35,734 nucleotides of DNA from Entrophospora sp. SA101 (Eukaryota > Glomeromycota > Glomeromycetes > Entrophosporales > Entrophosporaceae): positions 1-35,734 of the forward strand of contig CAUDNR010000218.1 of NCBI GenBank assembly GCA_958430865.1, given 5' to 3'. The stretch's first letter is position 1; every line of letters starts with the position of its first letter. A program made the position numbers and the translations under genes. The notes beneath the pieces are model-generated. The model saw only the letters and a program-made list of their open reading frames with translations. It did no database searches and had not been told where the DNA came from. Positions 1 to 9,796 of this stretch are shown here, in pieces.

Positions 1-425
1 CATCCAAATGCAATTTATACTAGCAGATTATTAAATTTTACAAACCTTCCCCAACCTGTGAATTCCAATAAAGTAACTATTATTGGTAATAATAATGGTA
101 ATTATCATTAATCATTCAATTATTAATTTAAAATTTAGTATTGATATTAAAATTAATATTATTATCATACTTATAGTTTCTCATTTAATGGATATAAACA
201 TTTAGATTATTTGGAATTTTTTTTCATTAGATGTCCAATATGCTCACTAAAATAATGATTTTTGAAAAAAATAAACATAATTGCAGTATTATTTGTTTCT
301 TATCTTTTCAAATCAATGATTTTATTTTTTTATAGCATTAACAAATTGAAGTACTATCAATATACCATATAATTTATATAATATATAAATAATTTATTAA
401 TATTAAAAACCTTAAAATTTAATAC
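1..425. other. AT-rich stretch, no gene seen
   Basis: This is very AT-rich DNA with poly-A and poly-T runs and stops in all frames. I see no coding signal, RNA gene or repeat structure that I can name. Confidence 0.6.
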
Positions 426-869
426 ATGTATCTGAATAATTTAAATATAATAAAAATTATACCTAAATTATCAAGTAAAAAGCCAACAGACACAAACTAC
501 AGTATATTGATTGTGAGTTTTGTTGAATCAAACAATGTCAAACTTCTGGTCTTATTTGGAAACCCTGATCTGAAAGTTTTGATGTTTCCCCCAATAGAAA
601 GGGATGCTATGAGTACATTAAAATACCACCTTCAATATATAGCTAGACCTGCTTGTGTTGGTACTAGCCACATTGATGCTTGAGAAAAGAAGAAATTTTC
701 AAAATTAGAACCAGATACTGGCCACCAAAAATGCAAACATCTATCAAAAACCACAACCTTGCCTTCGAATTTGTCCCCCTTTTTAAAAAGAAATAAGTGT
801 GTAAGGCCTTCTCAGATCTTCTATGACTTGATGGTGGCCAAAGACAAATGGACCCACTTCCATGAAGTG
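426..869 (+). pseudogene. Decayed gene A of repeat X, 5' part (unknown function), interrupted by hAT
   Basis: From an ATG at 426 one frame stays open to 869 (148 codons) apart from a single TGA at 681-683, which looks like a mutated codon because the same frame carries on at once with protein-like composition. Readable pieces include LLVLFGNPDLKVL and RPSQIFYDLMVAKDK. The sequence from 537 onwards aligns closely with 14086 onwards, so it belongs to a dispersed repeat. The frame is cut by the hAT element at 870 and resumes after it at 4541. I do not recognise the protein family. The coding strand is inferred from the long shared open frame; the opposite strand is also partly open in the 14-kb copy, so this is not certain. 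Confidence 0.45.
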
Positions 870-887
870 TAGGGATGGGGCGGTTCC
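870..887 (+). repeat. hAT left terminal inverted repeat
   Basis: Eighteen bases, TAGGGATGGGGCGGTTCC, perfectly inverted relative to 4515-4532. It is preceded by the target duplication ATGAAGTG. Several GC-rich CCGCTCC/GGAGCGG motifs follow up to about 950 and are plausible subterminal transposase binding sites. Confidence 0.93.
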
Positions 888-1098
888 GCTCCGCTCCGTT
901 CGGCTCTTGTGGAGCCGCTCCAATAGGTGGAGCGGTTCTTGGAGCCGCTCTCCATTACACAAAAATCAAAATGTTTCACAGAAAAAAAAAATACAAAACT
1001 TCGGGCGACGAATAGATATTTTGCTATAAAAAGGTGATGAATAACACATTTTTTTGGAGTGACAATTAAGCTTGGCGTATATTTCATATACATATTAA

Positions 1099-1227
1099 TA
1101 TGTAAAACTCAATCAGTCATGTGGGAGGTGAGCTCATATGACCGACTTATCAAATTAATTACTTAAATATTAAGAAAATGGGGTGAAAATGGGGTGAAAA
1201 TTTTGGCCGACTTATTGAGTTTACATA
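1099..1227. mobile_element. Possible small MITE-like inverted-repeat insert inside the hAT 5' region
   Basis: The left end TATGTAAAACTCAATCAGTC (1099-1118) matches the reverse complement of the right end (about 1207-1227, TATGTAAACTCAATAAGTC) with one indel and one mismatch. Both ends start and finish in TA, as expected for a TA-target Tc1/mariner-type MITE of about 129 bp. The surrounding DNA is TA-rich, so the ends and the TA duplication are not certain. Confidence 0.4.
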
Positions 1228-1469
1228 TATATATATATACATTAAAAATGATGTATTTTTTTTTAAAATAGAATTTTCCAAAAACAATAATAAAGATATC
1301 ACTATTATTTATTGTGTTTGGAAATTTGAGATGTTAGAATAAAAATCATTTGTCATTTAATAGCGAGTTCACTACTTTTAAAGGAAATTGTATCACATAA
1401 ATATATATAATAAATTTAGTAATTTGTCGCAAAATAAATAGTAATAATAATGTGTTATAAAAAAATTTT

Positions 1470-2168
1470 AATTGAATTTAGCAATGTGTCGCGAAAATAA
1501 AATAATTGAATTTAGCAATGTGTCGTAAAGATAGAGCAATTGAATCTAGCAATGTGTCGCGGAGATAAAGTAATCGAATTTGGCAATGAATGTATCGCGA
1601 AAATAAAATAATTGAATTTAGCAATGTGTCACGGAGATAAAGTAATCGAATTTAGCAATGAATGTGCTGCAAAAATAAAATAATTGAATTTAGCAATGTG
1701 TCATAAAGATAGAGTAATTGAATCTAGCAATGTGTCGCGAAAATAAAGTAATTGAATTTAGCAATGTGTCGCGAAAATAAAATAATTGAATTTAGCAATG
1801 TGCCGTAAAGATAGAGTAATTAAATCTAGCAATGTGTCGCAAAAATAAAGCGGTCGAATTTAGCAATGAATGTGTCGCGAAAATAAAATAATTGAATTTA
1901 GCAATGTGTCGCGAAAATAAAATAATTGAATCTAGCAATGTGTCGCGGAGATAAAGTAATCGAATTTAGCAATGAATGTATCGCGAAAATAAAATAATTG
2001 AATTTAGCAATGTGTCGCGGAGATAAAGTAATTGAATTTAGCAATGTGTCGCGAAAAATAAAATAATTGAATTTAGCAATGTGTCGCGAAAATAAAGTAA
2101 TTGAATTTAGCAATGTGTCGCGAAAATAAAGTAATTGAATTTAGCAATGTGTCGCGAAAATAAAGTAA
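1470..2168. repeat. 34-bp minisatellite, about 20 units, in the hAT 5' region
   Basis: About 20 tandem units of roughly 34 bp carry the core GAATTTAGCAATGTGTCGCG followed by AAAATAAA(G/A)TAATT. Variants have CGGAGATAAAG or CGTAAAGATAGAG spacers, and some units are 4 bp longer (AATGAATGTATCGCG). A degenerate start is visible from about 1415. The array ends just before a TATA-like box and the transposase start. Open frames read through it on the minus strand are by-products of the repeat. Confidence 0.9.
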
Positions 2169-2179
2169 TCGTCAACTAT

Positions 2180-2188
2180 TATAAAAAG
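2180..2188 (+). promoter_or_regulatory. TATA-like box upstream of the hAT transposase
   Basis: TATAAAAAG lies 111 bp upstream of the transposase ATG at 2299, directly after the minisatellite. The second hAT copy starts at position 2254 of this one and so lacks the box. Confidence 0.4.
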
Positions 2189-2298
2189 GCTGGCATCCAA
2201 ATCAACTCAGAAGTTTTCTCACCTTTGTTTTAATATTTATAATTAATATTAACATAATAAAATCAATAAACATAAAAATTTATACCTTTTTAAAAAAA

Positions 2299-4258
2299 AT
2301 GGATGAACAAATACAAGAAATCTTTGATGATCAAGAAATAGGCAACTTCCACCAAGAGAATTTTTACATCAACCCTGATGAAACAATTAGTCGTGTCTTT
2401 ATTGATGTGCAGTCGGAAACATCAGATGCTTCTACCTCATCAAAAGAAAGCACTGTGTGGAAATATTTTTATAAACGGCCATCCTTTGCACCTGAACATA
2501 ATGTTTGTAAAACATGTGAAGCAAAGTATGAATTAACAACAAGTGTGACAACCCTTCGTAAACATCTCAAGCTACATCAATTATATGCACCTCCCAAGAA
2601 ACAGAGTACCATGACCAGAATGGATCCTTTTAATCGGCAGGAACAAAATGAACATACTAAATATCTTGCTCAATGGATAATTTGTGACCTCCAGCCATTT
2701 ACTGTTGTTGACAACGTTTATTTCAGAAAATTCATTCATTACTTCTGTCCTCGTTATATTGTTCCTGAAAGGCATCAAATAAAAGACCTTATAATCAATG
2801 CATTCAATGCCAGAAGGATCAAAATCATTAATGATCTTGATCAAATTGAGGGGCGGTGTTCATTGACAGCTGACATGTGGACTTCTATGAACCGGGAAGC
2901 TTATCTAGGAATTACTATACATTATATAATTCAAACTGGCATCTCTGTAGCTTTCTCCTTGACATCATTCCTTTTACTAATAGACATACCGGAAAAAACA
3001 TTGCACAAGAAATTGTACACGTTTTAGATGAATTCAACATCTCTAATAAAATAATTGCATTAACTACTGACAATGGATCTTCAATGGTTGTATGTGGAAG
3101 AGAAATTGCAAATGCCCTTAACACTGAACTCTCATTAATGAATTTTTCACATTATCGTTGTGCAGCACATGTGTTGAACTTAGGTGTGAAACAAGAGTTA
3201 CAATTAGTTAGTAACTCAGTTTATAAAATACGTGAATTAATGATCAAAATTAAAAATTCAACTTTACTTTGTGATGAACTTCGCACTTTCTGCAATATAA
3301 AGGGGATAACCTATCATAAACCCATTTTGGATGTAGAAACCCGCTGGAACTCAACATATTACATGTTACAATGTTGGGAAGAACTTCAACCAGCACTGAC
3401 CTTACTTGCTGCTGATAATGAAGATGTCAGTGTTCTTAACACTAATGATAATGATTTAATTGCAATTAAGGTAGATAATCTTTACTAAAAAAAAAAATGC
3501 TTCATAATCAATAATTAATAATTTATCATGTTCTATAGGATACTCTCCTGCTTCTTGAACCTCTAGAAAAAGCCACAAAACATCTTTCGGCATCATCTTA
3601 TCCAACCATGGGTGATACTCGATTTGTTTTTAAATACATCCAAAAGTATCTAGAAGAAAAAATTGGAGAAGATGGGTTCACGCAATCCGAAATGGCTGCC
3701 TCAATATCCCAGAAAATTGGAGAATATTGGGAAATTATGGATCACTCTTCAATTGCCTCAGCAATCTTAGACCCCCGAACTAAGCTTTCTGCCTTTTCAG
3801 TAGATGCAAGTCAAAATGCTCGTGCACATATTAAAACAATTTTTGAAACTTACCAGGAGAATTTTTCTAATATATCATCTCCTATGAGAAGAACATCAAC
3901 ATCTATGAATACAAGTTGCCAATATTTCATACAACTTTGTCAAGGCACCGGCACTCCACAAACTTCATCTGTAACTCCCTCAACATCTTCAGTATCAGAG
4001 TTAGATCGTTATCTTGGATTGCAGAGAGATGAAGATACAGATCCTCTCTTATGGTGGCAGGCACATGCCAAAGAGTACCCAAATGTAAGTAATATGGCGA
4101 GAGATTATCTTGCCATTCAAGCAACAAGTGTTCCATCAGAGCAGGCTTTCTCTGTTGCTGGAAACACAATTAGCAGAACACGGAATCGCTTGTTGCCAGA
4201 AACTGCAAGAGCCTGTTTGTGTATGAAAAGCTGGATAGTAAATAAAATAGGAGAATAG
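2299..4258 (+). pseudogene. hAT family transposase, frameshifted, one intron
   Basis: The ATG at 2299 opens a 242-codon frame. Residues C70, C73, H89 and H93 form a BED-type zinc finger with W54 just before it, and TADMWTS (D192) is the first presumed catalytic aspartate. Around 2920-2945 the homologous reading moves back by one base: SNWHLCSFLLDIIPF follows in another frame, continues through TTDNGSSM (second presumed aspartate) and runs to 3470. A 68-bp intron (3471-3538, GTAGAT...TATAG) joins in frame to the last exon (3539-4258), which has the hAT C-terminal dimerisation region with PSEQAFSVAGNTISR and the third presumed acidic residue, and ends at TAG. Apart from the one-base shift the gene of roughly 630 codons looks complete. 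The same shift occurs in the copy at 30820. Confidence 0.9.
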
Positions 4259-4514
4259 AATGCATAAAATTTTTTCTTTTTTTTGTATATATATATATTA
4301 AAGATATACTTATCGTTATTTTTCTCTTCTTTAATGCTTTATATTTTAGTTTCTTTTATTTATTCATTTGTCTATTCATTTGTTTATTCGTTTGTTTATT
4401 GTTTTATTAATTATATTTGTTTAATAAAAAATTGTCAAGAAAAATTTCATGTGATATATTCGATGATCTTTCCTTAAAAGGGAAGATCGGCCAACAGAGC
4501 GGCGGTTCCTTAAT

Positions 4515-4532
4515 GGAACCGCCCCATCCCTA
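4515..4532 (-). repeat. hAT right terminal inverted repeat
   Basis: GGAACCGCCCCATCCCTA is the perfect inverse of 870-887. The target duplication ATGAAGTG follows at 4533-4540, after which repeat X resumes. Confidence 0.93.
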
Positions 4533-4540
4533 ATGAAGTG

Positions 4541-4759
4541 GCAACACCATCCCAAGCAACCACCCATTACACATCTACCTGCACTACCAAAATATGCCAG
4601 AACAAGTGAATTAGGGCATTTCTTCAAATATGATCCACATGCACAGCTTACCTGCATGGAAAAAAGAAACATCTCACTTAATGCAATCCATGCAGACATT
4701 CTATAATGGAAAAAACATTGTATAATTTGGTCATGAAGTATCAGATTACACCATTGTAA
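4541..4759 (+). pseudogene. Decayed gene A of repeat X, 3' part
   Basis: This continues the frame interrupted at 869 and aligns with the C-terminal part of the 14.4-14.65 kb copy, which reads KRNISLNAIHADIPSWYN and ends ...KYQITPL, then stop. Here the frame carries stops and small deletions: the stretch matching PEQVVEGPWDGELG is shortened. The end at 4757-4759 (TAA) is shared. The product is unknown. Confidence 0.4.
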
Positions 4760-4964
4760 CCATCAAATGGAGAATTATGTTACAAAGGGTTCCCTCAGCT
4801 GCTATCTGACAAAACCTATTGCTAACCCAATGCCTATTATTGTGTAAAGCAAGAAGACAGGATGGTTATCCCTGATATGGAATGGTCACATATATAACTT
4901 TCAATATGTGATGTCCACAGGATTTGTGAAATATATCACAAATCTGACAAATACTGAAAACATA

Positions 4965-5576
4965 TCATGATGAGGAGGCTAGGTGCAATGGAATTGATGA
5001 TACTTTTGCCCCGATACCTAGTAACCAGACATTGAAAGTGATGAGAAGAGTGGTGAGAGCAAGTAATCCTTGCTGTGATGAGTTAGATTCATCATTAAGA
5101 TTTTGAGCATCTTGAGCTTTTGATGAGGTTTCATTTAAAGAAATACTCATTTTTTTAGTTCCTCTTCATAAATTATTATTTTTTAGTACGAGTTTGAGAA
5201 CCAACAGTATTTAAAGATGATGGATTTGATGACGATGGTTCTAGGCTTAGAGTAGGATAACAATCATGATTGTTGTGCTCTTTTAATTCTGGATCAATAG
5301 TATAATTGTTTGACAAGTTAAATAAGTGAGTTGATCTGATAAATTTTTCAATTAAATCAGTCAAAAACAGATTTATCTCTAGTTCAGGGTCTATTCAGCT
5401 AATTAATTGATTTTCCTGCAAAAATAATCCAGAAACTTAACCTGTTAAAGCTGTATTGACTTCAAAGAAAGGTTTGTCAAAGTCTTCTATGCCATTAATG
5501 AATTGAATGGAATTGGTGCCATACAAATGTATTCAGAGTCACATTGCCATATTTTTCTGTCTAATAATATTTTCAA
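4965..5576 (-). pseudogene. Decayed gene B of repeat X (unknown function), convergent to gene A
   Basis: On the minus strand a recurrent frame can be followed from about 5576 down to the stop at 4965-4967, broken by in-frame stops and by a one-base shift in the A-run near 5176-5180. Readable parts in order are SIQFINGIEDFDKPFFEV, DPELEINLFLTDLIEKFIRS, HNNHDCYPTLSLEPSSSNPS and QDAQNLNDESNSSQQGLL. A hydrophobic stretch, ALTTLLITFNVWLLGIGAK, near the C-terminus could be a membrane segment. The diverged copy at 33487-34120 reads through one of the stops, which supports real ancestral coding. I do not recognise the family. It converges on gene A with about 200 bp between their stops. Confidence 0.5.
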
Positions 5577-5699
5577 GGAAGATAAATTTTATTTTTAATT
5601 AATTATGATAAAAACATTTCATCAGATATCATTTAATCATGACATCATCAATGACACATTTTTGACATTTAACTTTAGTACTCTGCATCCCAATCATTT

Positions 5700-6335
5700 T
5701 TTTTGTGTGAATTATTATTATTTAAATTATCATCATTTGTCACCATTTGTTTATAATTCAAAAATCATAATTCGTTTATCATTTAATCATTTATCCAAAC
5801 TATTCGAATTATTTGTTTTATTCGATTTATTCAAATTATTCGATTTATTTTATTTTAAACTGTTCATTTTATTTCGAATTATTTGTTTTATTTGAATTGT
5901 GATCATTCGTTTATTATTGTTCAAATTATTATTATTCGTTTATTCAAATTTCTATCATTCATTTATTATTCGAATTGTTATCATTCGTTTATTGTTTGAA
6001 TTATTAGCATTCGTTTATTGTTTATTATTTATTATTTGAATTGCTATCATTCATTTATTATTTGAATTATCAGCATTCATTTAACGTTATTATTTGAATT
6101 GCTATCATTTGTTTATTATTTGAATTGTTATCATTCGTTTATTATTGTTTATCATTCGAATTGACATCATTCGTTTATCATTATTATCGAATCATCATCA
6201 TTCGTTTATTATTATTATTCGAATTGACATCATTTATTTATCATTCGAATTGACATCATTCGTATTCGTTTATTGTTATTATTCGAATTATCATCATTCG
6301 TTTATTATTCGAATTGACATCATTTGTTATATCAT
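5700..6335. repeat. AT-rich minisatellite of repeat X, copy 1
   Basis: These are irregular tandem units of about 25-35 bp around TTATTATTCGAATTGACATC and ATTCGTTTA, with variants TTGAATTGTTATCATTC and TTTGAATTGCTATC. Both ends of the inverted block elsewhere in the window map inside this array (5863 and 6028). Short ORFs rich in I, F and Y here are by-products. Confidence 0.85.
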
Positions 6336-6345
6336 TTGACTTTAA

Positions 6346-7015
6346 TTTTTTAATTGGCAACAAACAAAATCAATTTTTTTCTTTACAAAAAAAAAAAAAG
6401 TGATAATTTTACCACTTGGGCTTTTAAGTGGAACATTGAAAGATGATTATAAATGTTATATTCTCGCATTTATTGGAGAAGATAATGATTTCTTAGCGTT
6501 GAATTAACTTTTGACCTATTGGAGAACCACCATTATAATTATGCTCGATTTTGCATTATTATCAATAGTCTTGGTTTTCAAATGTTGATAAGAGCTTCTG
6601 GTTAAATATTTTAAAAAATAGATTAGTAAATTTTATTTTAGATTATTCAGAGGTTTGAATAGATTATTATTGTATAAACAATTATAATAGATTTAATAAT
6701 AGTTTTCAGAACTTGAGTAAATTAGTTTGTTATAATTCCATAGTTTGAACTTATCGATAAATTAGCAGATATTTGTAAATTTATTCAATAATTAGAAATA
6801 AATACAACAATAAATTTGAAAATAGTCTAATCCAACAATTAAAAGCACAAAATCAAATAGAGCAATAATCAAGTTTTATCAGATAATTAATACTCTCGCA
6901 TTCACAATCAATAATTTATTATTCAAGCAAATGAGTATATGATATAGATAATATACTATCACATGTCACTGGTATCAGAATAAAATATTTCACTGCCACA
7001 TATTGAATCTGTGAA
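6346..7015. other. AT-rich stretch, no gene seen
   Basis: No convincing coding frame, RNA gene or tandem repeat is visible here. It lies between the minisatellite and a gene relic and is present unchanged in all three copies of the block. Confidence 0.5.
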
Positions 7016-7390
7016 GTTATTATATATTTACAGTCAACATTTCTATCAGTATTTTCAGGATTGTCTGATTTCATCAACATCATCAATGGAAAATTTTTTT
7101 AAATATCTAATCTTTGTGCGATTCCAAATGATAATGAACCTTTGGGAAAGCTATTTCAATCAATTGCATAATGTTGTAAAAATCAGTAGATTTATCAATT
7201 ATTTATAAGGATAAATAAAGTACACATGGAGTTAATGGAAGTAGTCAACAATTGTGTTAAATTAGAAAGTATCGAATTTAAAAAATATTCTATATATGTA
7301 TTCTGTGGAAAAAATAAAATTTTAGTAGTTTTAAATCAAACATTACCAAAAAAATTAAAGTTGATAGTTGTTAATCATGAGATTTTTTGA
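7016..7390 (+). pseudogene. Gene relic, possibly from an F-box/LRR-like protein, copy 1
   Basis: One plus frame (125 codons) reads with protein-like composition across three premature stops before the last: IPNDNEPLGKLFQSIA, then MELMEVVNNCVKLESIEFKK, then LVVLNQTLPKKLKLIVVNHE. The leucine-rich 'KLESIEF...LPKKLKLI' spacing resembles the C-terminal half of the large F-box-like family of Rhizophagus, but there is no F-box and I would not insist on the family. The three copies share all stops, so decay came before duplication. Confidence 0.3.
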
Positions 7391-7695
7391 TAATTTGGGA
7401 CATGTTGCAACAAAACCAGATAAAGTGAACATTCATATTACCAAAAATTTTAGAGGTTCTATTTGTTACCTTGGTTTTTTCTTAATATTTAAGTGGTATA
7501 TAGAACTATTCCTATATAAAAATAATTAACATAGTGCATGCGGTTAAGTTTTCGTAATTTAACATTTTATTATTATTGCAAATATATTTCCATTTTGATT
7601 TTTTTCTTGTGTTTTCTAATACTATGTATCTTGCAATTAAAAAAAAAATAATACAATTATATATTCAGAAAATACCAAAGTCTTTGACATTAATG
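7391..7695. other. AT-rich stretch, no gene seen
   Basis: I see no supported coding or RNA feature. This lies just downstream of two convergent gene relics. Confidence 0.5.
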
Positions 7696-8016
7696 TTAAG
7701 GATGTACAATGCTTGATAGAAAGTAGGAAAATACAAATAAACTTTTACACCTTTCAAGGCTTTTACTGTGAGTAAATAGAAAGAAAAAGAATAACAATTA
7801 TAAATATTTCAAAATATCAATAAGCAATAATATACTCAATTTTTAAAAGAGATTTGATTGCACCCTTGGGGACTTCTTTTTTCGTAATTTTTTCGAGAAA
7901 GTAAAATGTTGGCGTATCATATACTGAAATTGATAATATTATGATTTTAATTAAAGTAATAAAACAATATTATGGATATAATTACCGATATAGCCAGCAT
8001 CTTTGTTATTATATTT
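7696..8016 (-). pseudogene. 3' end of an unrecognised multi-exon minus-strand gene, copy 1
   Basis: Read on the minus strand, an exon at 8016-7986 (KYNNKDAGYI) is preceded by a pyrimidine-rich acceptor. A 62-bp GT-AG intron leads in frame to 7923-7836 (VYDTPTFYFLEKITKKEVPK...), and a 70-bp GT-AG intron with a strong pyrimidine tract leads to 7765-7696 (SLERCKSLFVFSYFLSSIVH, then TAA). Intron sizes and splice signals match those of the WD40 gene, so this is or was a real gene. Upstream exons are uncertain; pieces at 8592-8780 and 8834-9160 may belong to it. I do not recognise the product. It is marked as a pseudogene only because the upstream part has stops. Confidence 0.4.
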
Positions 8017-8591
8017 CTTATTTTTTCAAAAGAAAATAAAGAAAGAAAATTTGATATAACTTCAACGAAGAATAGGTAGAACAAATAGTATATGTAGAGT
8101 AGATAGAACCAGATATTTGACATTAATATAACCATCTAGAAAAAAAAAATACAAGATATAAAAAAGTGTATTATATAAACAATGCATTTTTCTATTATCT
8201 ATTACACTTACTGGTTGATTACACAAGATATACTCGTGCTTTGTTTTTTAATATATAATTTGATCGTTATTTGCCGGTCATCTAAAAAATTCGACACTTT
8301 ATGGTTTTTTGTACGCGGAGTTGTCAATTCAATCCTAACTAATATATATTATCAGCAAACAAGATTATCAATATTCGAAATTTACTTATCAACCACTATC
8401 CAACACATTATTGTACATGCGAAATAATTTGTTCAAATATATATTATCATGTCAATTGCGTGTTTGTTCATAATGATAACAGTCGGATTTATAATTAATC
8501 AGTGATTCTAAACGGATCGAACTATTTATAGTAATGCAAATTGGTAAAAACACAAATAACAAATGGTATGTGTTGCACAATGCCGCGTGCT

Positions 8592-8780
8592 TCATTTTAA
8601 CATAGTCAAATCTCCCACGAAGAAAGATTTTTGAACAATGGTTGGAATGTTGTTTCTGTTATACAGAGCTTCATCAAATTGATTAATGCATAAATTCGTC
8701 TGTTGGATCCCATTTTTTTTCTAAAGGATACCGTCAAACCAAGTAATTTCGTGCTTATCCAAAGATTTTTTGATTTCATT
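8592..8780 (-). pseudogene. Coding-like minus-strand segment with one internal stop, copy 1
   Basis: A 62-codon minus frame reads KSLDKHEITWFDGIL, stop, then INQFDEALYNRNNIPTIVQK and ...SFFVGDLTMLK before TGA. The composition is clearly protein-like and the segment lies between the two other coding-like minus segments, so it may be an exon of the same decayed gene. The family is unknown. Confidence 0.3.
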
Positions 8781-8833
8781 TCATTATGCATTTATCATCA
8801 GAAAGGCCTTTGAGATATGATGGTTTTTCCAGA

Positions 8834-9160
8834 TTAGGTGTTGGTTTGCCCAATAATCAAAAATTCAAATTTTCGAAAAAAAAATTTTACGATTTGGCCT
8901 TTCCTATATGATTCAATAAACTTATTTATGACATCATTAACGTGACTCGATATTAATACTAATACTAATACTAACGATCGATTAATCGAAAAAAATTTGA
9001 TTAGTTTTAAAACTAACTCAAATAATAATTCAATACCATTTATTGTCCAAATTTCTTTACGAAAGACTGTTTCTGATGCTGCGATCAAGCGTTGTAATAT
9101 GATAACAAACTGTTCCAAGTCTTTATATTTAAAGGTTTTATCTATTTTAATTTCCCCTGT
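8834..9160 (-). pseudogene. Coding-like minus-strand segment, possible upstream exon, copy 1
   Basis: The minus frame is open for 108 codons: TGEIKIDKTFKYKDLEQFVI, then ILQRLIAASETVFRKEIWTI and NGIELLFELVLKLIKFF. Upstream in the same frame, beyond one TAA, it reads YGKLIHKDCAVLV. The helical, leucine-rich character is typical of real coding sequence. After about residue 60 the frame runs through simple TTAGTA repeats and may no longer be exon. Function is unknown. Confidence 0.3.
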
Positions 9161-9203
9161 TTATACTAATACGGCACAGTCTTTGTGGATCAATTTACCA
9201 TAA

Positions 9204-9796
9204 ATAATTAAACACAGATCTGCATTGGAACGTTTTTACTTCTAGACACTATTTAAATAAAGATTACTATTATTATTGGCGATCGATTGTGAAAATCAAT
9301 CTCTATCATGACATTAATCTTCAATATAAATAAGTGATATAATAGTATTATTATTATTATATTATTAACGTAGTACGGCTTTCAATTATTTATTTATTCA
9401 TTCATATCAATTATCACTTAAAAATTGATAATCTCTAATATTAATACCAGTTTATATTGGAAACTCGTTTTTAGTTTAACTTCTCAATACGTTAAAGGTT
9501 AGTATTTATGAAGATCACGAATTTATTTTTGTGTAAATATTTATGATCGACAATATGTAAAATGAATTTTCACTGAAAAAATATTTTAAAAAAAAAATTC
9601 CATTATATAAAGTTGTGAAATAAAACAAACCACTAAATTGATTCAAGGGAAAATCAACGCATATTAAAATTTACAATATTAAAAAAAGTAAATTAAAAAT
9701 TTTATTTATCTTTATTTTTTTTTTTTTTAAAAAGAAAACTTTTGAAAATTTTATTATTAAATTCACTAGAAAATTTAATATAAAACCCCCAATTAG
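9204..9796. promoter_or_regulatory. Upstream region of the WD40 gene, possible 5' exon and intron
   Basis: This is AT-rich DNA with a long T-run near 9710-9730. The open frame of WD40 exon 1 has no ATG before its P/Q-rich part. A short ATG exon at 9508-9532 followed by a GTAAAT donor (9533) and an ATTAG acceptor (9796) would keep the frame and provide a start. This is a weak suggestion based only on splice signals. Confidence 0.25.

Larger units (their letters stand above)
870..4532 (+). mobile_element. Complete hAT DNA transposon (3663 bp) with perfect TIRs and 8-bp TSD
   Basis: The left end TAGGGATGGGGCGGTTCC (870-887) is the exact reverse complement of the right end (4515-4532). The element is flanked by the 8-bp direct repeat ATGAAGTG at 862-869 and 4533-4540, the target duplication size expected of hAT elements. 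The related sequence at 14401-14430 has no insertion and carries ATGGAATG at the matching place (14410-14417), so it is an empty site. Inside are subterminal GGAGCGG/CCGCTCC motifs (880-950), a small inverted-repeat insert, a 34-bp minisatellite, a TATA-like box and a BED-finger transposase gene with one frameshift. Confidence 0.93.

Noticed and set aside
1898..2113. 71-residue minus ORF of repeated FNYFIF units
   Set aside because: By-product of the 34-bp minisatellite; no start context or homologous family.
1470..2168. CRISPR-like array of regular repeats
   Set aside because: The whole 34-bp unit repeats, with no unique spacers, and it lies inside a eukaryotic transposon; it is a minisatellite.
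4283..4477. 64-residue ORF after the transposase (YSFVYSFVYSFV)
   Set aside because: Derived from a TTTATTCATTTG simple repeat in the hAT 3' untranslated region; no sign of coding.
6145..6339. I/F/Y-rich ORF, membrane-protein-like
   Set aside because: It is translated AT minisatellite; composition follows the TTATTATTCGAATTGACATC unit.
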